From assembly GCF_003148475.1 (NCBI RefSeq), contig NZ_QGGG01000016.1, forward strand, positions 1 to 64,000: a DNA stretch of 64,000 nt, given 5' to 3'. Positions 45,724 through 55,090 of this stretch are shown in pieces. Position numbers and translations under genes: made by a program. The stretch's first letter is position 1. Every line of letters begins with the position of its first letter. The DNA is from Pseudaminobacter salicylatoxidans (GTDB lineage: Bacteria > Pseudomonadota > Alphaproteobacteria > Rhizobiales > Rhizobiaceae). The notes beneath the pieces were generated by a model, which saw only the letters and a program-made list of their open reading frames with translations, did not search any database and had not been told where the DNA came from.

Positions 45724-46152
45724 ATGCAGGGCGTGGCAAGAAACTTCTTCCTACTCGCAATCATATACGCGATATGCGGCCTGATGCTTGGGCTGTTCAT
45801 GGGGATAAGCGGAGATCATACCGAAATGCCCGCGCATGCCCACATCATGGTTGCCGGCTGGCTGATGTCGGCTGTCTTCGCATTCTTCTATCATCTGTTT
45901 CCGGTGGCCCGTATGTCGCGGTTGGCACCAGTGCATTTCTGGCTGACCGCGGTCGCGGGCATCGGCCTTGTGGTTTCGCTCTTCTTCCTGCTGGCCGGAA
46001 ATGGGTCGCTCGAGCCGCTGGTGGGCATATTCTCGATCGGCTTTTTCCTCGCCATGCTGCTGTTTGCATGGATCGCGATTCCGGCGATTCGCCCCGTTGA
46101 AACGAAGGCGTCCCCTTTTGAGACAACCGACGCACCCGGCGCGGCTCGTTAA
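45724..46152 (+). CDS. Four-helix membrane protein with His-rich helices
   Basis: This 142-residue protein has four membrane helices. GDHTEMPAHAHIMVAGWLMSAVFAFFYHLFP contains four His residues placed as in haem- or copper-binding membrane helices of the cytochrome oxidase subunit I superfamily. Homologues are common in Alphaproteobacteria and annotated as hypothetical. GGAGGAG before ATG 45724 fixes the start. Upstream DNA contains a hairpin (CACCCCG 45653-45659 with TGGGGTG 45667-45673) about 50 bases before the start. Haem binding is a reasonable inference, not shown. Confidence 0.75.
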   Translation: MQGVARNFFLLAIIYAICGLMLGLFMGISGDHTEMPAHAHIMVAGWLMSAVFAFFYHLFPVARMSRLAPVHFWLTAVAGIGLVVSLFFLLAGNGSLEPLVGIFSIGFFLAMLLFAWIAIPAIRPVETKASPFETTDAPGAAR

Positions 46153-46183
46153 CCGGCCGTTAAGCTTAAGGTTATTTAATAAG

Positions 46184-46283
46184 GGCGTCCAGTTATCTGG
46201 ATTCTTACCGAGTGGCTGGAGCCACTTCGTTTGACGCCTCCCTGTTAACTCTTGAGAGCCGCTTTTCCAGCGGCTCTTTTTTT
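46184..46283 (+). ncRNA. Candidate small RNA with three stems and terminator
   Basis: GGCGTC (46184-46189) can close with GACGCC (46233-46238). Inside are hairpins TCCAG/CTGGA (46188-46192 with 46197-46201, competing by two bases with the outer stem) and AGTGGC/GCCACT (46211-46216 with 46221-46226). A CCTCCCTGTTAACTC single strand follows, then a 9-bp terminator stem (46255-46263 with 46269-46277) and a T-run. There is no reading frame, and TATTTAAT at 46173-46180 could be a -10. The exposed CCTCCC resembles anti-Shine-Dalgarno loops of rhizobial trans-acting RNAs. Confidence 0.6.
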
Positions 46284-46456
46284 CGCGTGTGTGACATGCT
46301 TGTTACTGGCGGGCGCCGTTAACCTTCTGTTAAACATATGCTTGCCTTCGGGCCGCCTCGCGCGCATTTTCCACACCTATCGAACTTGGGGCAGGCGACT
46401 GGGAGTGCGCGGATGTGGCACCAGAGCAAGCTTGACGGTGGTGCAGAGGCGTGACG

Positions 46457-46984
46457 ATGAATGAGCCTTCGATAGAATGCGGCAACACGATCCGCCTGGC
46501 GGAACGGCGTGTGTTCTCGCAATCCTCCTTCAAGCCGCTTTACGACGAGGGTATGGGGCTGGTCGAACAGACCGCTGAGTATCTCGACGGGCAGGGCCGT
46601 GCCGACGCCAGGAAGCTGTCGCGGCTGGCGGCCACGCTCTATGCCGCCGAATCCATGCGTCTCACCACGCGCCTCATGCAGGTCGCTTCCTGGCTGCTCT
46701 TGCAGCGCGCCGCCAATTCCGGCGAGATGACGCGTGATCAGGTGGCGGCGGAAAAGTCCAAGGTGCGGCTCGACACCGCTTCCGCGCGCGAGGATGCCGC
46801 CGGCTGGGGCGAATTGCCCGCGTCCTTCCTCGATCTCGTCAACCGGTCGCTCAGCCTCCAGGCGCTGGTGCGCCGCATGGACGACGAGATTTATGGCGAG
46901 CACGCGCACCGTCCCGCCCCGAGCCGCCGCAGCAATCCCGTTTCCGACCAGATCATGCTGCTCAACACGGCTTTCGGCCGCTGA
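46457..46984 (+). CDS. DUF1465 family protein
   Basis: This 175-residue helical protein has the DUF1465 layout: an N-terminal segment, [24 protein letters not shown], then [30 protein letters not shown], an acidic linker and a terminal helix [16 protein letters not shown]. The family is restricted to Alphaproteobacteria; some members have been linked to cell-cycle regulation, but no activity is established as far as I know. ATG 46457 is preferred over GTG 46451. It stands 92 bases upstream of ruvC on the same strand and after the candidate small RNA. Confidence 0.85.
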   Translation: MNEPSIECGNTIRLAERRVFSQSSFKPLYDEGMGLVEQTAEYLDGQGRADARKLSRLAATLYAAESMRLTTRLMQVASWLLLQRAANSGEMTRDQVAAEKSKVRLDTASAREDAAGWGELPASFLDLVNRSLSLQALVRRMDDEIYGEHAHRPAPSRRSNPVSDQIMLLNTAFGR

Positions 46985-47076
46985 GACATCGGCGGGCAAG
47001 CCCGTTCCCGCAGTCTCCGTTTCCGGTTTGTTCACAATTTCCTGACACATGGGTCCGGCGGAGGTACAGTCGCCGG

Positions 47077-47589
47077 ATGAGCCAAGCGATTCGCATTATC
47101 GGTATCGACCCGGGGCTTCGGCGCACCGGTTGGGGTGTTGTCGAGACGCTCGGCAATTCGCTGCGCTTCGTGGCGGCGGGCACGGTGCGCTCCGACGACA
47201 AGGCGTCGCTGGCCACCCGGCTGTGCCAGCTCCATGACGGGCTTGCCGATGTGCTGCACAGGCAGATGCCCCATGAGGCGGCGGTCGAAATCACCTTCGC
47301 CAACAAGGACGCCACCGCAACCATCAAGCTCGGGCAGGCGCGCGGCGTGGCCATGCTGGTGCCGGCCCGCGCGGGCCTGGCCGTTGCCGAATATGCGCCC
47401 AACGCCGTCAAGAAGGCGGTGATCGGCGTCGGCCATGGCGACAAGAAGCAGATCCAGATGATGGTGAAGGTGCTGATGCCCAAGGCCGTTTTCGACGGCG
47501 CCGATTCGGCGGACGCTCTGGCAATCGCCATCTGCCACGCGCATCACCGCCAGAGCGTGACCTCGCGGCTGGCTGCGCTGGCCGGTTGA
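47077..47589 (+). CDS. ruvC: Holliday junction resolvase RuvC
   Basis: This 170-residue endonuclease cuts Holliday junctions symmetrically. The four acidic residues Asp11 (GIDPG), Glu71 ([10 protein letters not shown]), Asp143 and Asp146 (GADSADA) match the catalytic set of E. coli RuvC. In most relatives ruvC is followed directly by ruvA; here a VapBC pair of about 675 bases lies between them. Confidence 0.97.
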   Translation: MSQAIRIIGIDPGLRRTGWGVVETLGNSLRFVAAGTVRSDDKASLATRLCQLHDGLADVLHRQMPHEAAVEITFANKDATATIKLGQARGVAMLVPARAGLAVAEYAPNAVKKAVIGVGHGDKKQIQMMVKVLMPKAVFDGADSADALAIAICHAHHRQSVTSRLAALAG

Positions 47590-47629
47590 TCGCCGCCGAT
47601 GTTCTTGACTTGTTCCGCGTATTCGAATA

Positions 47630-47652
47630 GGTAATACCACAGAGGTATTACC
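47630..47652. promoter_or_regulatory. Operator palindrome of vapBC
   Basis: GGTAATACC (47630-47638) and GGTATTACC (47644-47652) are perfect inverted repeats with spacer ACAGA, ending directly at the vapB ATG. The Shine-Dalgarno AGAGG lies inside the right half. A TTGACT at 47605-47610 could be the -35. This is the expected VapB autoregulation site. Confidence 0.8.
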
Positions 47653-47916
47653 ATGCGCGTCACCGAAAAAGGTCAGGTCACCATTCCGAAGGAAATCCGT
47701 GACCGTCTGGGCATTGGTCCGGGCAGCGAGGTCGAGTTCGTGGAGCGCGATTCCGTTGTGGTCCTTGAGAAGCGCGAGGCCTTGCCCAGGCAGGGCGAGC
47801 AGACCTTCGAGGAATGGGCTGCGAGCGTGGCGGGAACTTTCGATACCATGGGGATGGACGGAAAGGCCTATGTAGACTGGCTGCGGGGACCGCGTGAAGA
47901 TCTCGACACTCATTGA
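47653..47916 (+). CDS. vapB: VapB antitoxin, AbrB/MazE-type
   Basis: This 87-residue protein starts MRVTEKGQVTIPKEIRDRLGIGPGSEVEF, the swapped-hairpin AbrB DNA-binding fold, and ends in an acidic helical tail (EEWAASVAGTFD.MGMDGKAYVDWLRG) that should wrap the toxin. It binds its operator and neutralises VapC. The gene overlaps vapC by 23 bases. It is located between ruvC and ruvA. Confidence 0.9.
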   Translation: MRVTEKGQVTIPKEIRDRLGIGPGSEVEFVERDSVVVLEKREALPRQGEQTFEEWAASVAGTFDTMGMDGKAYVDWLRGPREDLDTH

Positions 47917-48328
47917 CACCAATGTGTTGATCGACGTTCTCGGTCCGGCGGAGTTGCAAACACGCCGCTGGTCGCTGGCGGCTCTCAAGCAGACGTCTGC
48001 CGAGGGGGCTGTCGTCTTCAGCGCGATTGTCTGGGCCGAACTGTCGAGACCCTCGCTAGGCGAAGAGACGTTGTCACGTGCATTTTCCTGGCTCCAGCCG
48101 ATCCGCGAGGACTTTCCGTTCAACGCTGCTTTCCCGGCCGGCGCGGCGCATACGCTCTACCGTGTTCGGGGAGGCAAGAGGGAAAGAACCTTGCCCGACT
48201 TTTTGATCGGCGCGCATGCAGCGGTGTCGGGGCATCGGCTGTTGACGCACGATGCGGGCCGTTACCGCACCTATTTTCCCAGTCTCAACATATTGAGCCC
48301 TGAAACCTATCCCCTGGAGAACGGCTAG
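47894..48328 (+). CDS. vapC: VapC toxin, PIN-domain ribonuclease
   Basis: This 144-residue protein is a PIN nuclease with acidic residues Asp8 (LIDTNVLIDVL), Glu49 (VWAELSRPS), Asp102 (LPDFLIGAHA) and Asp120 (LLTHDAGRY), all present, so it is probably active. VapC toxins cut tRNA or rRNA. Translation starts at GTG 47894 inside vapB, which couples toxin to antitoxin synthesis. The stop TAG at 48326-48328 is directly followed by the ruvA ATG at 48329, so ruvA may depend on vapBC transcription. Confidence 0.9.
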   Translation: MKISTLIDTNVLIDVLGPAELQTRRWSLAALKQTSAEGAVVFSAIVWAELSRPSLGEETLSRAFSWLQPIREDFPFNAAFPAGAAHTLYRVRGGKRERTLPDFLIGAHAAVSGHRLLTHDAGRYRTYFPSLNILSPETYPLENG

Positions 48329-48949
48329 ATGATCGGCAAGCTCAAGGGCACGGTGGACGAGATCGCCGAGGACCATTGCGTGGTCGATGTCCACGGTGTC
48401 GGCTATGTCGCCTTTTGTTCTGTGCGCACATTGGCCACCTTGCCCGGACCGGGCGAGGCGGTGGTGCTGTTCACCGAGACCTATGTGCGCGAGGACATGA
48501 TCCGGCTCTACGGTTTCCAGAGCGCGCTCGAACGCGAATGGTTCCGGCTGCTGCAGGCCAATGTGCCGGGCGTGGGCGCCAAGGTGGCGCTGGCGGTATT
48601 GTCCACGCTGAGCCCGAGCGACCTTGCCAATGCCATTGCGCTGCGCGACATCGCCATGGTCAGCCGCGCGCCGGGCGTGGGCAAGAAGGTGGCCGAGCGC
48701 ATCGTCACCGAACTGAAGAACAAGGCGCCAGCCTTTGCCGGCGAGGCTTCCGCCACCATCGGCCTCAAGCAGGAGCTGGGCGAAGGCGTCGCCGCCGCGC
48801 CGATCGCCGACGCCGTCTCGGCGCTGGTCAATCTCGGCTATTCGCGCGACATCGCCGCCAATGCGGTTTCCGCCGCGCTGAAGACCGCAGGCGAGGAAGC
48901 CGATTCGTCAAAGCTCATCCGTCTCGGCCTGAAGGAGCTGGCGCGGTGA
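48329..48949 (+). CDS. ruvA: Holliday junction DNA helicase subunit RuvA
   Basis: This 206-residue protein begins [29 protein letters not shown], the OB-fold of RuvA, followed by the helix-hairpin-helix segments ([34 protein letters not shown]) that bind the junction and the C-terminal RuvB-binding domain. It abuts vapC with no gap. ruvB starts 46 bases later. Confidence 0.96.
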   Translation: MIGKLKGTVDEIAEDHCVVDVHGVGYVAFCSVRTLATLPGPGEAVVLFTETYVREDMIRLYGFQSALEREWFRLLQANVPGVGAKVALAVLSTLSPSDLANAIALRDIAMVSRAPGVGKKVAERIVTELKNKAPAFAGEASATIGLKQELGEGVAAAPIADAVSALVNLGYSRDIAANAVSAALKTAGEEADSSKLIRLGLKELAR

Positions 48950-48995
48950 GGCCCTGCCGCTTGCCCAGACGATCCCGCCATGCGAGGACGGGCGG

Positions 48996-50033
<1,038 letters not shown>

Positions 50034-50063
50034 GGTTCGCGCCCTATTCTTCCGGCTTGACGC

Positions 50064-51323
50064 CTACTGCTTCAACCCGCGCACCACCTCCATCACATCC
50101 GGCCCGGCCTTCCTGCCATCGAATTCCTCGACCACGCCGAAGGCGCCGCCATACCCCCAGAGCGCCCATGAAAAGCCGTGGCGTTCGGCGCGCCCGATCA
50201 CGTCGCGCACATAGGCTGCACGGTCCTTGCCGGGTATCACGAACGGATTGCCGTATTCCTGCCGGATCATGCCGAATTCGCCGAGGAAAATATTTTCGGG
50301 GCTGATGCCGTGCGCCTGCGCCCATTTTTCGATTGTGTCGAATGGCGCCTCCATCTGCGCCTGCAGCTTGTCGGCGGTGTCCATGGTGGCGATCTGTTCA
50401 TCGAGATAGGCGAGCATGCCGGCGCGCCGCGTCCATGGCGCGTCGGTCCGGATTTTTTCGCGGATACGTTCCAGCGCGGCGTCCAGCTCCGCGCGTGACA
50501 CAGCGTCGGGCGGGAAGGGCAGGCCGGTGACATAGCGGATAAAGTCACCGGACCAGGTCGCGCCCTGATGGGTGAGCAGGAAAGGTTCGTAGGAGTGAAA
50601 GGTCCAGATGACGTTGTCGTCGCGGATGGCCGAGGGGTCGATCTTCGCCAGGGCCTCCGCGCTGGCATAGCAGCTTCCGCTCAGCACCAGCGTCAGCCGC
50701 GTGGCCGAGGCGCGGGCGGCGGCATAAAGCCTTTGCAGTTTTTCCGGCCACAGATCGGCCTTGCCGTCATCGCAATCGATCACCGGCTCGTTCATCGGCT
50801 CGAAGGCCACCAGCGCGGGGTCCTCTTTCGACAGGAGCTGTGCTGTCTGCCGCACCAGTTCCACATAGGCGTCGAACTGGCTGGCGCTGTCCATCACCTC
50901 TGCCATGCCCACGGCGCGGCTGCTGCCGGCCGTCGCCAGATGCAGGTCCACAACCACCTTCAGCCCGGCGGCATTGATCATGCGCACGGACTCAAGCACG
51001 GACGCCAGCAGCTTTTCCCCCAGTGCCGCGCTGCCTGGCGACAGGAAGGGCGAAGGGTCGACCGGCATGCGCACGAAATCGAAGCCGCCTTCCTTCAGCC
51101 GTTCGAGGTCTGCCGCGGCAAGCGTCCTGCGCCATTCGGGAAAGGGCAGGATCACCGTCTCGTCGTTCCAGCGGCTTGCGTCCGGCCAGGTCGTCCAGAG
51201 GTCGAGATTGATGCCGCGCTTCATGGTGAAGCTCGCCGCGCCGGCGGCGGTTGCGCCGATCACAAGCGCGGCCAGCAGCGTGGCCTTGAACATGGCCATC
51301 AATGATGCCATCCGCATTGTCAT
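50064..51323 (-). CDS. Secreted glycoside hydrolase family 5 (endoglucanase-like)
   Basis: This 419-residue protein has an N-terminal signal peptide (to about residue 30, AAGAA) and a GH5 barrel. The acid/base is Glu179 (AFEPMNEPVID) and the nucleophile Glu349 (FLGEFG); HSYEP supplies a conserved His and Tyr. The family cleaves beta-glucans, so the target could be cellulose, plant glucan or a self-made polymer. It lies on the minus strand between ruvB and ybgC, interrupting the usual ruvB-ybgC order. The start at 51323 has GAGAGGGG upstream. Confidence 0.88.
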   Translation of the reverse strand: MTMRMASLMAMFKATLLAALVIGATAAGAASFTMKRGINLDLWTTWPDASRWNDETVILPFPEWRRTLAAADLERLKEGGFDFVRMPVDPSPFLSPGSAALGEKLLASVLESVRMINAAGLKVVVDLHLATAGSSRAVGMAEVMDSASQFDAYVELVRQTAQLLSKEDPALVAFEPMNEPVIDCDDGKADLWPEKLQRLYAAARASATRLTLVLSGSCYASAEALAKIDPSAIRDDNVIWTFHSYEPFLLTHQGATWSGDFIRYVTGLPFPPDAVSRAELDAALERIREKIRTDAPWTRRAGMLAYLDEQIATMDTADKLQAQMEAPFDTIEKWAQAHGISPENIFLGEFGMIRQEYGNPFVIPGKDRAAYVRDVIGRAERHGFSWALWGYGGAFGVVEEFDGRKAGPDVMEVVRGLKQ

Positions 51324-51394
51324 CGGATATGCCCCTCTCGACGCGCCCGCATCTGCGCGATACCTGTCAGTTTCGAGCCGAAAAGGAAAGCGCG

Positions 51395-51868
51395 ATGGAC
51401 GATCATGGTGAACGCGAAAGGCTGTTGGCGGGCATTTCGGGCGAGCTGACGCCGTCGGGCCATCGCCTCATGGCGCGGGTCTACTATGCCGACACGGATT
51501 TTTCCGGCGTCGTCTATCATGCCCGCTATCTGGAGTTTCTGGAGCGTGGCCGCTCCGATTTCCTGCGGCTGGCCGGCGTTCACCACACCGAACTTGCCGA
51601 TGGCAAGCATGGCGAAAAGCTGGTGTGGATCGTGCGGCGCATGGAGATCGATTTCCGCAGCCCCGCCCGCATCGACGACATTCTGACCGTGGACACGCGC
51701 ACGCAAGACATTTCCGGTGCACGCATCCGCATGGCCCAGCAGTTGAAGCGCGGGCAGGAAGTGCTGGTGGAAGCCAGGGTGGAAGCCGCCATCATCGGCG
51801 AGAACGGCCGGCCGCGCCGCTTCCCGCGCGACTGGATCGCGGCCTTCATGCCGCATGGCGAAGGATGA
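51395..51868 (+). CDS. ybgC: Acyl-CoA thioesterase YbgC, Tol-Pal associated
   Basis: This 157-residue hot-dog thioesterase has the catalytic motif YYADTDFSGVVYHARYLEFLERGR with Asp35. YbgC genes accompany tolQ in most Proteobacteria, but here tolQ is 23 kb away on the other strand. ATG 51395 has AAAAGGAAAG upstream. It is divergent from the GH5 gene, with about 70 bases between starts. Confidence 0.92.
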   Translation: MDDHGERERLLAGISGELTPSGHRLMARVYYADTDFSGVVYHARYLEFLERGRSDFLRLAGVHHTELADGKHGEKLVWIVRRMEIDFRSPARIDDILTVDTRTQDISGARIRMAQQLKRGQEVLVEARVEAAIIGENGRPRRFPRDWIAAFMPHGEG

Positions 51869-51913
51869 TCCGCCGCCACAACAACCTTACAAGCGTGCAG
51901 CAAGGAGCCGGGT

Positions 51914-52552
51914 ATGACACCGAAAGCCGTATACTGGGACATGGACGGGACGCTGATCGACAGCGAGCCGCTGCACGAGAAGGCGTTGCGGACGGTGCTA
52001 ACGAGCCTCGGCATCACCCCGCCGCCGGATCTGCACGACCGCGTCGTCGGCATCGCTGCCGTTCCCGTCTATGAGATGATGCGCGACGAACTCGGCCTGA
52101 AACTGTCCTTCGACGACTGGATCCTGCGCAAATATGTCTACTACATGGAGCATGTCGCCTCGCTGAAGCCGCGCGGCGGCGCAGTCGAGGTCTATCGCGA
52201 CCTGTGGGCGCAGGGCACGCCGCAGGCGGTGGTGTCGAACTCCGACCGGCTGATCGTGGAGGCCAATCTGCGCGTTATCGGCATCGATAGGCCGGGCATG
52301 AAGAGCGTCACCCGCAACGATGTACGTCTGGGCAAGCCCGACCCCGAGCCGTTCCTGCGCGCGGCCTGGCTCACCGGTGTCGATCCGGCCGAGACCTTTG
52401 TTGTCGAGGACAGCCATGCCGGCGCCACCGCAGGGGTCGCCGCCGGCATGAACACGCTGTTCTGGCCACAGCAGCCGGGCGACGAGGCCCCCGCCGGGGC
52501 AATCCTCGTCTCCAGCCTGGAAGAGCTGCGCGGTCATCTCAGGCTGGACTGA
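51914..52552 (+). CDS. HAD-superfamily hydrolase, beta-phosphoglucomutase-like subgroup
   Basis: This 212-residue protein has the HAD motifs: DMDGTLIDSEPLH (nucleophile Asp9, Asp11), VVSNSDR, the Lys in RLGKPDPEPFLRAA and VVEDSHAGATAGVAAGM. The cap domain is helical (residues about 18-85). The substrate is probably a sugar phosphate but not determinable. It follows ybgC by 45 bases on the same strand. Confidence 0.9.
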   Translation: MTPKAVYWDMDGTLIDSEPLHEKALRTVLTSLGITPPPDLHDRVVGIAAVPVYEMMRDELGLKLSFDDWILRKYVYYMEHVASLKPRGGAVEVYRDLWAQGTPQAVVSNSDRLIVEANLRVIGIDRPGMKSVTRNDVRLGKPDPEPFLRAAWLTGVDPAETFVVEDSHAGATAGVAAGMNTLFWPQQPGDEAPAGAILVSSLEELRGHLRLD

Positions 52553-52578
52553 CTGGAGGGGGCGGCAAGCCGAGCCCG

Positions 52579-53346
52579 TCAGTTGCGATAGGCCGGCTCC
52601 TGCTCGTCGAGGATCGCCTTCAGTTCGGCCAGATGCTGTTCGGCCTGGCCGGGATAATCGTCCAGCTCGCTGGCGGTTTTTTCGGCGACCTCATCGGACA
52701 GCGTGCGCAATGGCTGGCCGGTCCACAGTGCCTTGATGTAGGTTTCCGCGGCGCGCTCGAAATAATAGAGCTGGTTGAAGGCCTCGGCGACGGTCTTGCC
52801 GATGACCATCACGCCATGGTTGCCCATCACCATCACCCGGACCTTGGGATCGGCGAGAAGTTTCGAGCAGCGCTCGCCTTCTTCCTCGAAGGCGAGGCCG
52901 CCATAGTGCGCGTCCACCACATGGCGGTTGAAGAACATCGCCGAGTTCTGGTCGATCGGCGGCAGGCGCGAATCGGCCAGCGAAGCGAGCACCGTGGCGT
53001 GAATGGAATGCACATGCAGCGCGCAGCGCGCATGCGGGCAGTTGCGGTGGATGGCGCCATGCAGCCCCCAGGCGGTCGGATCGGGCGCGCCCGGACGGTT
53101 CATCGTCTCGGGATCGTTGGCGTCGATCAGCAGCATGTCGCTCGCCTTGATGCGCGAAAAATGCATCTGGTTGGGGTTCATCAGGAACTGCGTGCCGTCG
53201 TCGTTGACGGCGAGCGAGAAATGGTTGGCCACCGCCTCGTGCATGTTCAGCCGCGCCGTCCAGCGAAAGGCGCAGGCGAGATCGACGCGCTCCTCATAGA
53301 AGGGCAGGTTGCTGCGGGTCTTGGCTGACAGTTGCGCGACGCTCAT
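52579..53346 (-). CDS. Class II aldolase/adducin family protein
   Basis: This 255-residue protein has the zinc-binding pair His111 and His113 (ALHVHSIHATVLAS) and a downstream VMGNHGVMVIG loop with a third His, the pattern of fuculose-phosphate aldolase and ribulose-phosphate epimerase relatives. The N-terminal RVDLACAFRWTARLNMHEAVANHFSL fits. Some relatives lack aldolase activity, so the substrate is open. GGGGAGGAACC fixes the start at 53346. It converges on the HAD gene. Confidence 0.88.
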   Translation of the reverse strand: MSVAQLSAKTRSNLPFYEERVDLACAFRWTARLNMHEAVANHFSLAVNDDGTQFLMNPNQMHFSRIKASDMLLIDANDPETMNRPGAPDPTAWGLHGAIHRNCPHARCALHVHSIHATVLASLADSRLPPIDQNSAMFFNRHVVDAHYGGLAFEEEGERCSKLLADPKVRVMVMGNHGVMVIGKTVAEAFNQLYYFERAAETYIKALWTGQPLRTLSDEVAEKTASELDDYPGQAEQHLAELKAILDEQEPAYRN

Positions 53347-53431
53347 GGTTCCTCCCCTTGGTCGTCTGGTCTCGGTAGTATCGAGGATGCCCTGCCGGCT
53401 GCCCGGCGGCAACCGTATTCGCGCCTGTGGC

Positions 53432-54025
53432 TCATGCAATGGTGTCGAACAGGCGCAGGATCCAGGAAATCTGGTAGATCAGCGCCGCCGCCACGAACAG
53501 CATGTGGAATGTCCTGTTGGTGGTGAAGATCGCAGCGATGCAGAGCACGAGAAAGACCGGCGTGCGGATCAGATATTCGTGGCCGAAATGGGCGAAGTGC
53601 TCGCGGCCTTTCAGCAGTGTGTCGATGATGTCGAGCACGAAGGTGGCAGCCAGCAGGCCGAAAAACCACACCCGTCGCGATATGAAGAAATCCTCGTAGC
53701 TCTTGTAGTCCAGCATGCTGTCGGGAAACAGCAGCGCGCACATGAGGAACAGCGTCGTCGAATAGAAGATCAGGAAGAGGTATTTGCCGAAGGTCCAGCT
53801 ATCGATGTGGAACAGGCCGAATTCCCACCACCAGAAATGCACCAGCATCAGGAACACCATGCCGACCCAGGCGAGGTGCACGGGGTAGAGCGCATAGCCG
53901 CGTGGATGCTGGACGATGCGCGCGATGCCGGACAGGAGCCGGGTGAGGCCCAGACCCACCACCATGCCCATGACGATACGGATATGCGGAAAAATTTCCG
54001 CGGCGCTGTGAGTGGCCTGATCCAT
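53432..54025 (-). CDS. Integral membrane protein of unknown function, about five helices
   Basis: This 197-residue protein begins MDQATHSAAEIFPHIRIVMGMVVGLGLTRLLSGIARIVQHP and has five or six membrane helices with several Trp, Phe and His residues in the first (VHFWWWEFGLFHI). Similar proteins occur across Alphaproteobacteria as hypothetical membrane proteins. The start is put at 54025, since the frame above it is Arg-rich and unlike protein. No function can be assigned. The ribosome site is weak. Confidence 0.7.
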   Translation of the reverse strand: MDQATHSAAEIFPHIRIVMGMVVGLGLTRLLSGIARIVQHPRGYALYPVHLAWVGMVFLMLVHFWWWEFGLFHIDSWTFGKYLFLIFYSTTLFLMCALLFPDSMLDYKSYEDFFISRRVWFFGLLAATFVLDIIDTLLKGREHFAHFGHEYLIRTPVFLVLCIAAIFTTNRTFHMLFVAAALIYQISWILRLFDTIA

Positions 54026-54091
54026 GGAAACTGCTACGTCATCAAATGGTTGCTTCCGCAAGGGTAGGGCATGCGCCGCCGCGTGGCAAAG

Positions 54092-54123
54092 AAAAACCCC
54101 GGCGCGAGGATCGCGGCCGGGGT
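54092..54123 (-). terminator. Terminator of the peroxiredoxin gene
   Basis: ACCCCGGC (54096-54103) pairs with GCCGGGGT (54116-54123) with further GCG/CGC pairing inside, and on the minus strand a T-run follows (complement of 54092-54096). It lies about 40 bases after the stop. Confidence 0.85.
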
Positions 54124-54162
54124 CGGGTGTCAGCCTGGGGCCTCGGCCCTGGCGTCGATGGA

Positions 54163-54708
54163 TCAGGCGGCCGCGGCGACGTCGCCCTTCTTGACGGCTT
54201 CGAGAATGTTCTGCGGCGAGGAGACGCCATAGGGGTCGGTCTCGCAATTGTCGGAGTAGCCCTCTTCCTCGAACCACTGCTCGACCACGCCGTCATTGAT
54301 GACAGCGCCATAGCGCCACGAGCGCATGCCGAAGCCGAGATTGTCCTTGGCCACGAGCATGCCCATCTTGCGGGTGAACTCGCCCGAGCCGTCGGGGATC
54401 AGCTTGACGTTCTCGAGGTTCTGCGACTTGCCCCAGGCGTTCATGACGAAGGCGTCGTTGACGGAAATGCAGTAGATCTCGTCCACGCCCTGTTCCTTGA
54501 ACTCGCCATGCAGCTTCTCGAAGTCGGGGAGCTGGTAGGTTGAGCAGGTCGGGGTGAAGGCACCCGGCAGCGAGAACAGAACGACGCGCTTGCCGCCGAA
54601 ATAGTCGGCCGAGGTCTTGTCTTCCCAACGGAAGGGATTGGGGCCGCCAACCGACTCGTCGCGGACGCGCGTGCGGAAGGTCACGGAGGGAACTTTTTTC
54701 CCGAGCAT
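54163..54708 (-). CDS. Peroxiredoxin, Prx5-type
   Basis: This 181-residue thiol peroxidase has the peroxidatic Cys55 in the motif LPGAFTPTCS and the later MNAWGK and RYGAVINDGVVEQWFEE signatures of the Prx5/AhpE-like glutaredoxin- or glutathione-dependent group. Two more Cys (in IYCISVND and DNCETDPYG) could resolve the disulphide. GAGGAG fixes the start at 54708; the ATG-like start at 54762 is rejected. Confidence 0.93.
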   Translation of the reverse strand: MLGKKVPSVTFRTRVRDESVGGPNPFRWEDKTSADYFGGKRVVLFSLPGAFTPTCSTYQLPDFEKLHGEFKEQGVDEIYCISVNDAFVMNAWGKSQNLENVKLIPDGSGEFTRKMGMLVAKDNLGFGMRSWRYGAVINDGVVEQWFEEEGYSDNCETDPYGVSSPQNILEAVKKGDVAAAA

Positions 54709-55090
54709 TGTCAAACTCCTCGAAAAGAATGAAGCAAGCCCGCGCCTTGTTAGGAGGAGCAAGGGGGTCTGCCAATAGGTTTTGTGCAGCGCGAAAATAT
54801 CAATTGCCTATGGGCTGTCCAGCATTTGCGCCGTGGCATCAGGTCGCGGTCCACAAGCTTTCCGCGACTGGACCAGCAAAGTCCGAACCTAACCGCAGCC
54901 CCGGTTTTGCGCCCCTCGAAACGGCAGGCTGCAGGGTGCGCCGGAACCATGGCTGGCGGCTCTCTGGCCGGCTCGAAGTTCCTGCCGGGCGAAATGGTCA
55001 CGGTCGGGGAACTTGACCCGACCCGCATCCGTTTGGTTCGTTAGGCGCTCAGCCACAGATTGCCAATCGACGATTCATGAGGACCAAGCG
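54709..55090. other. Intergenic region without a convincing gene
   Basis: It separates the minus-strand peroxiredoxin from the plus-strand exported protein, so both promoters are here. A 31-codon frame at 54949-55044 (MAGGSLAGSKFLPGEM...) lacks a good ribosome site and is not called. I see no repeat or structured RNA. Confidence 0.35.

Noticed and set aside
54949-55044. 31-codon frame MAGGSLAGSK...
   Set aside because: No good ribosome site, and its short basic product resembles no family I know.
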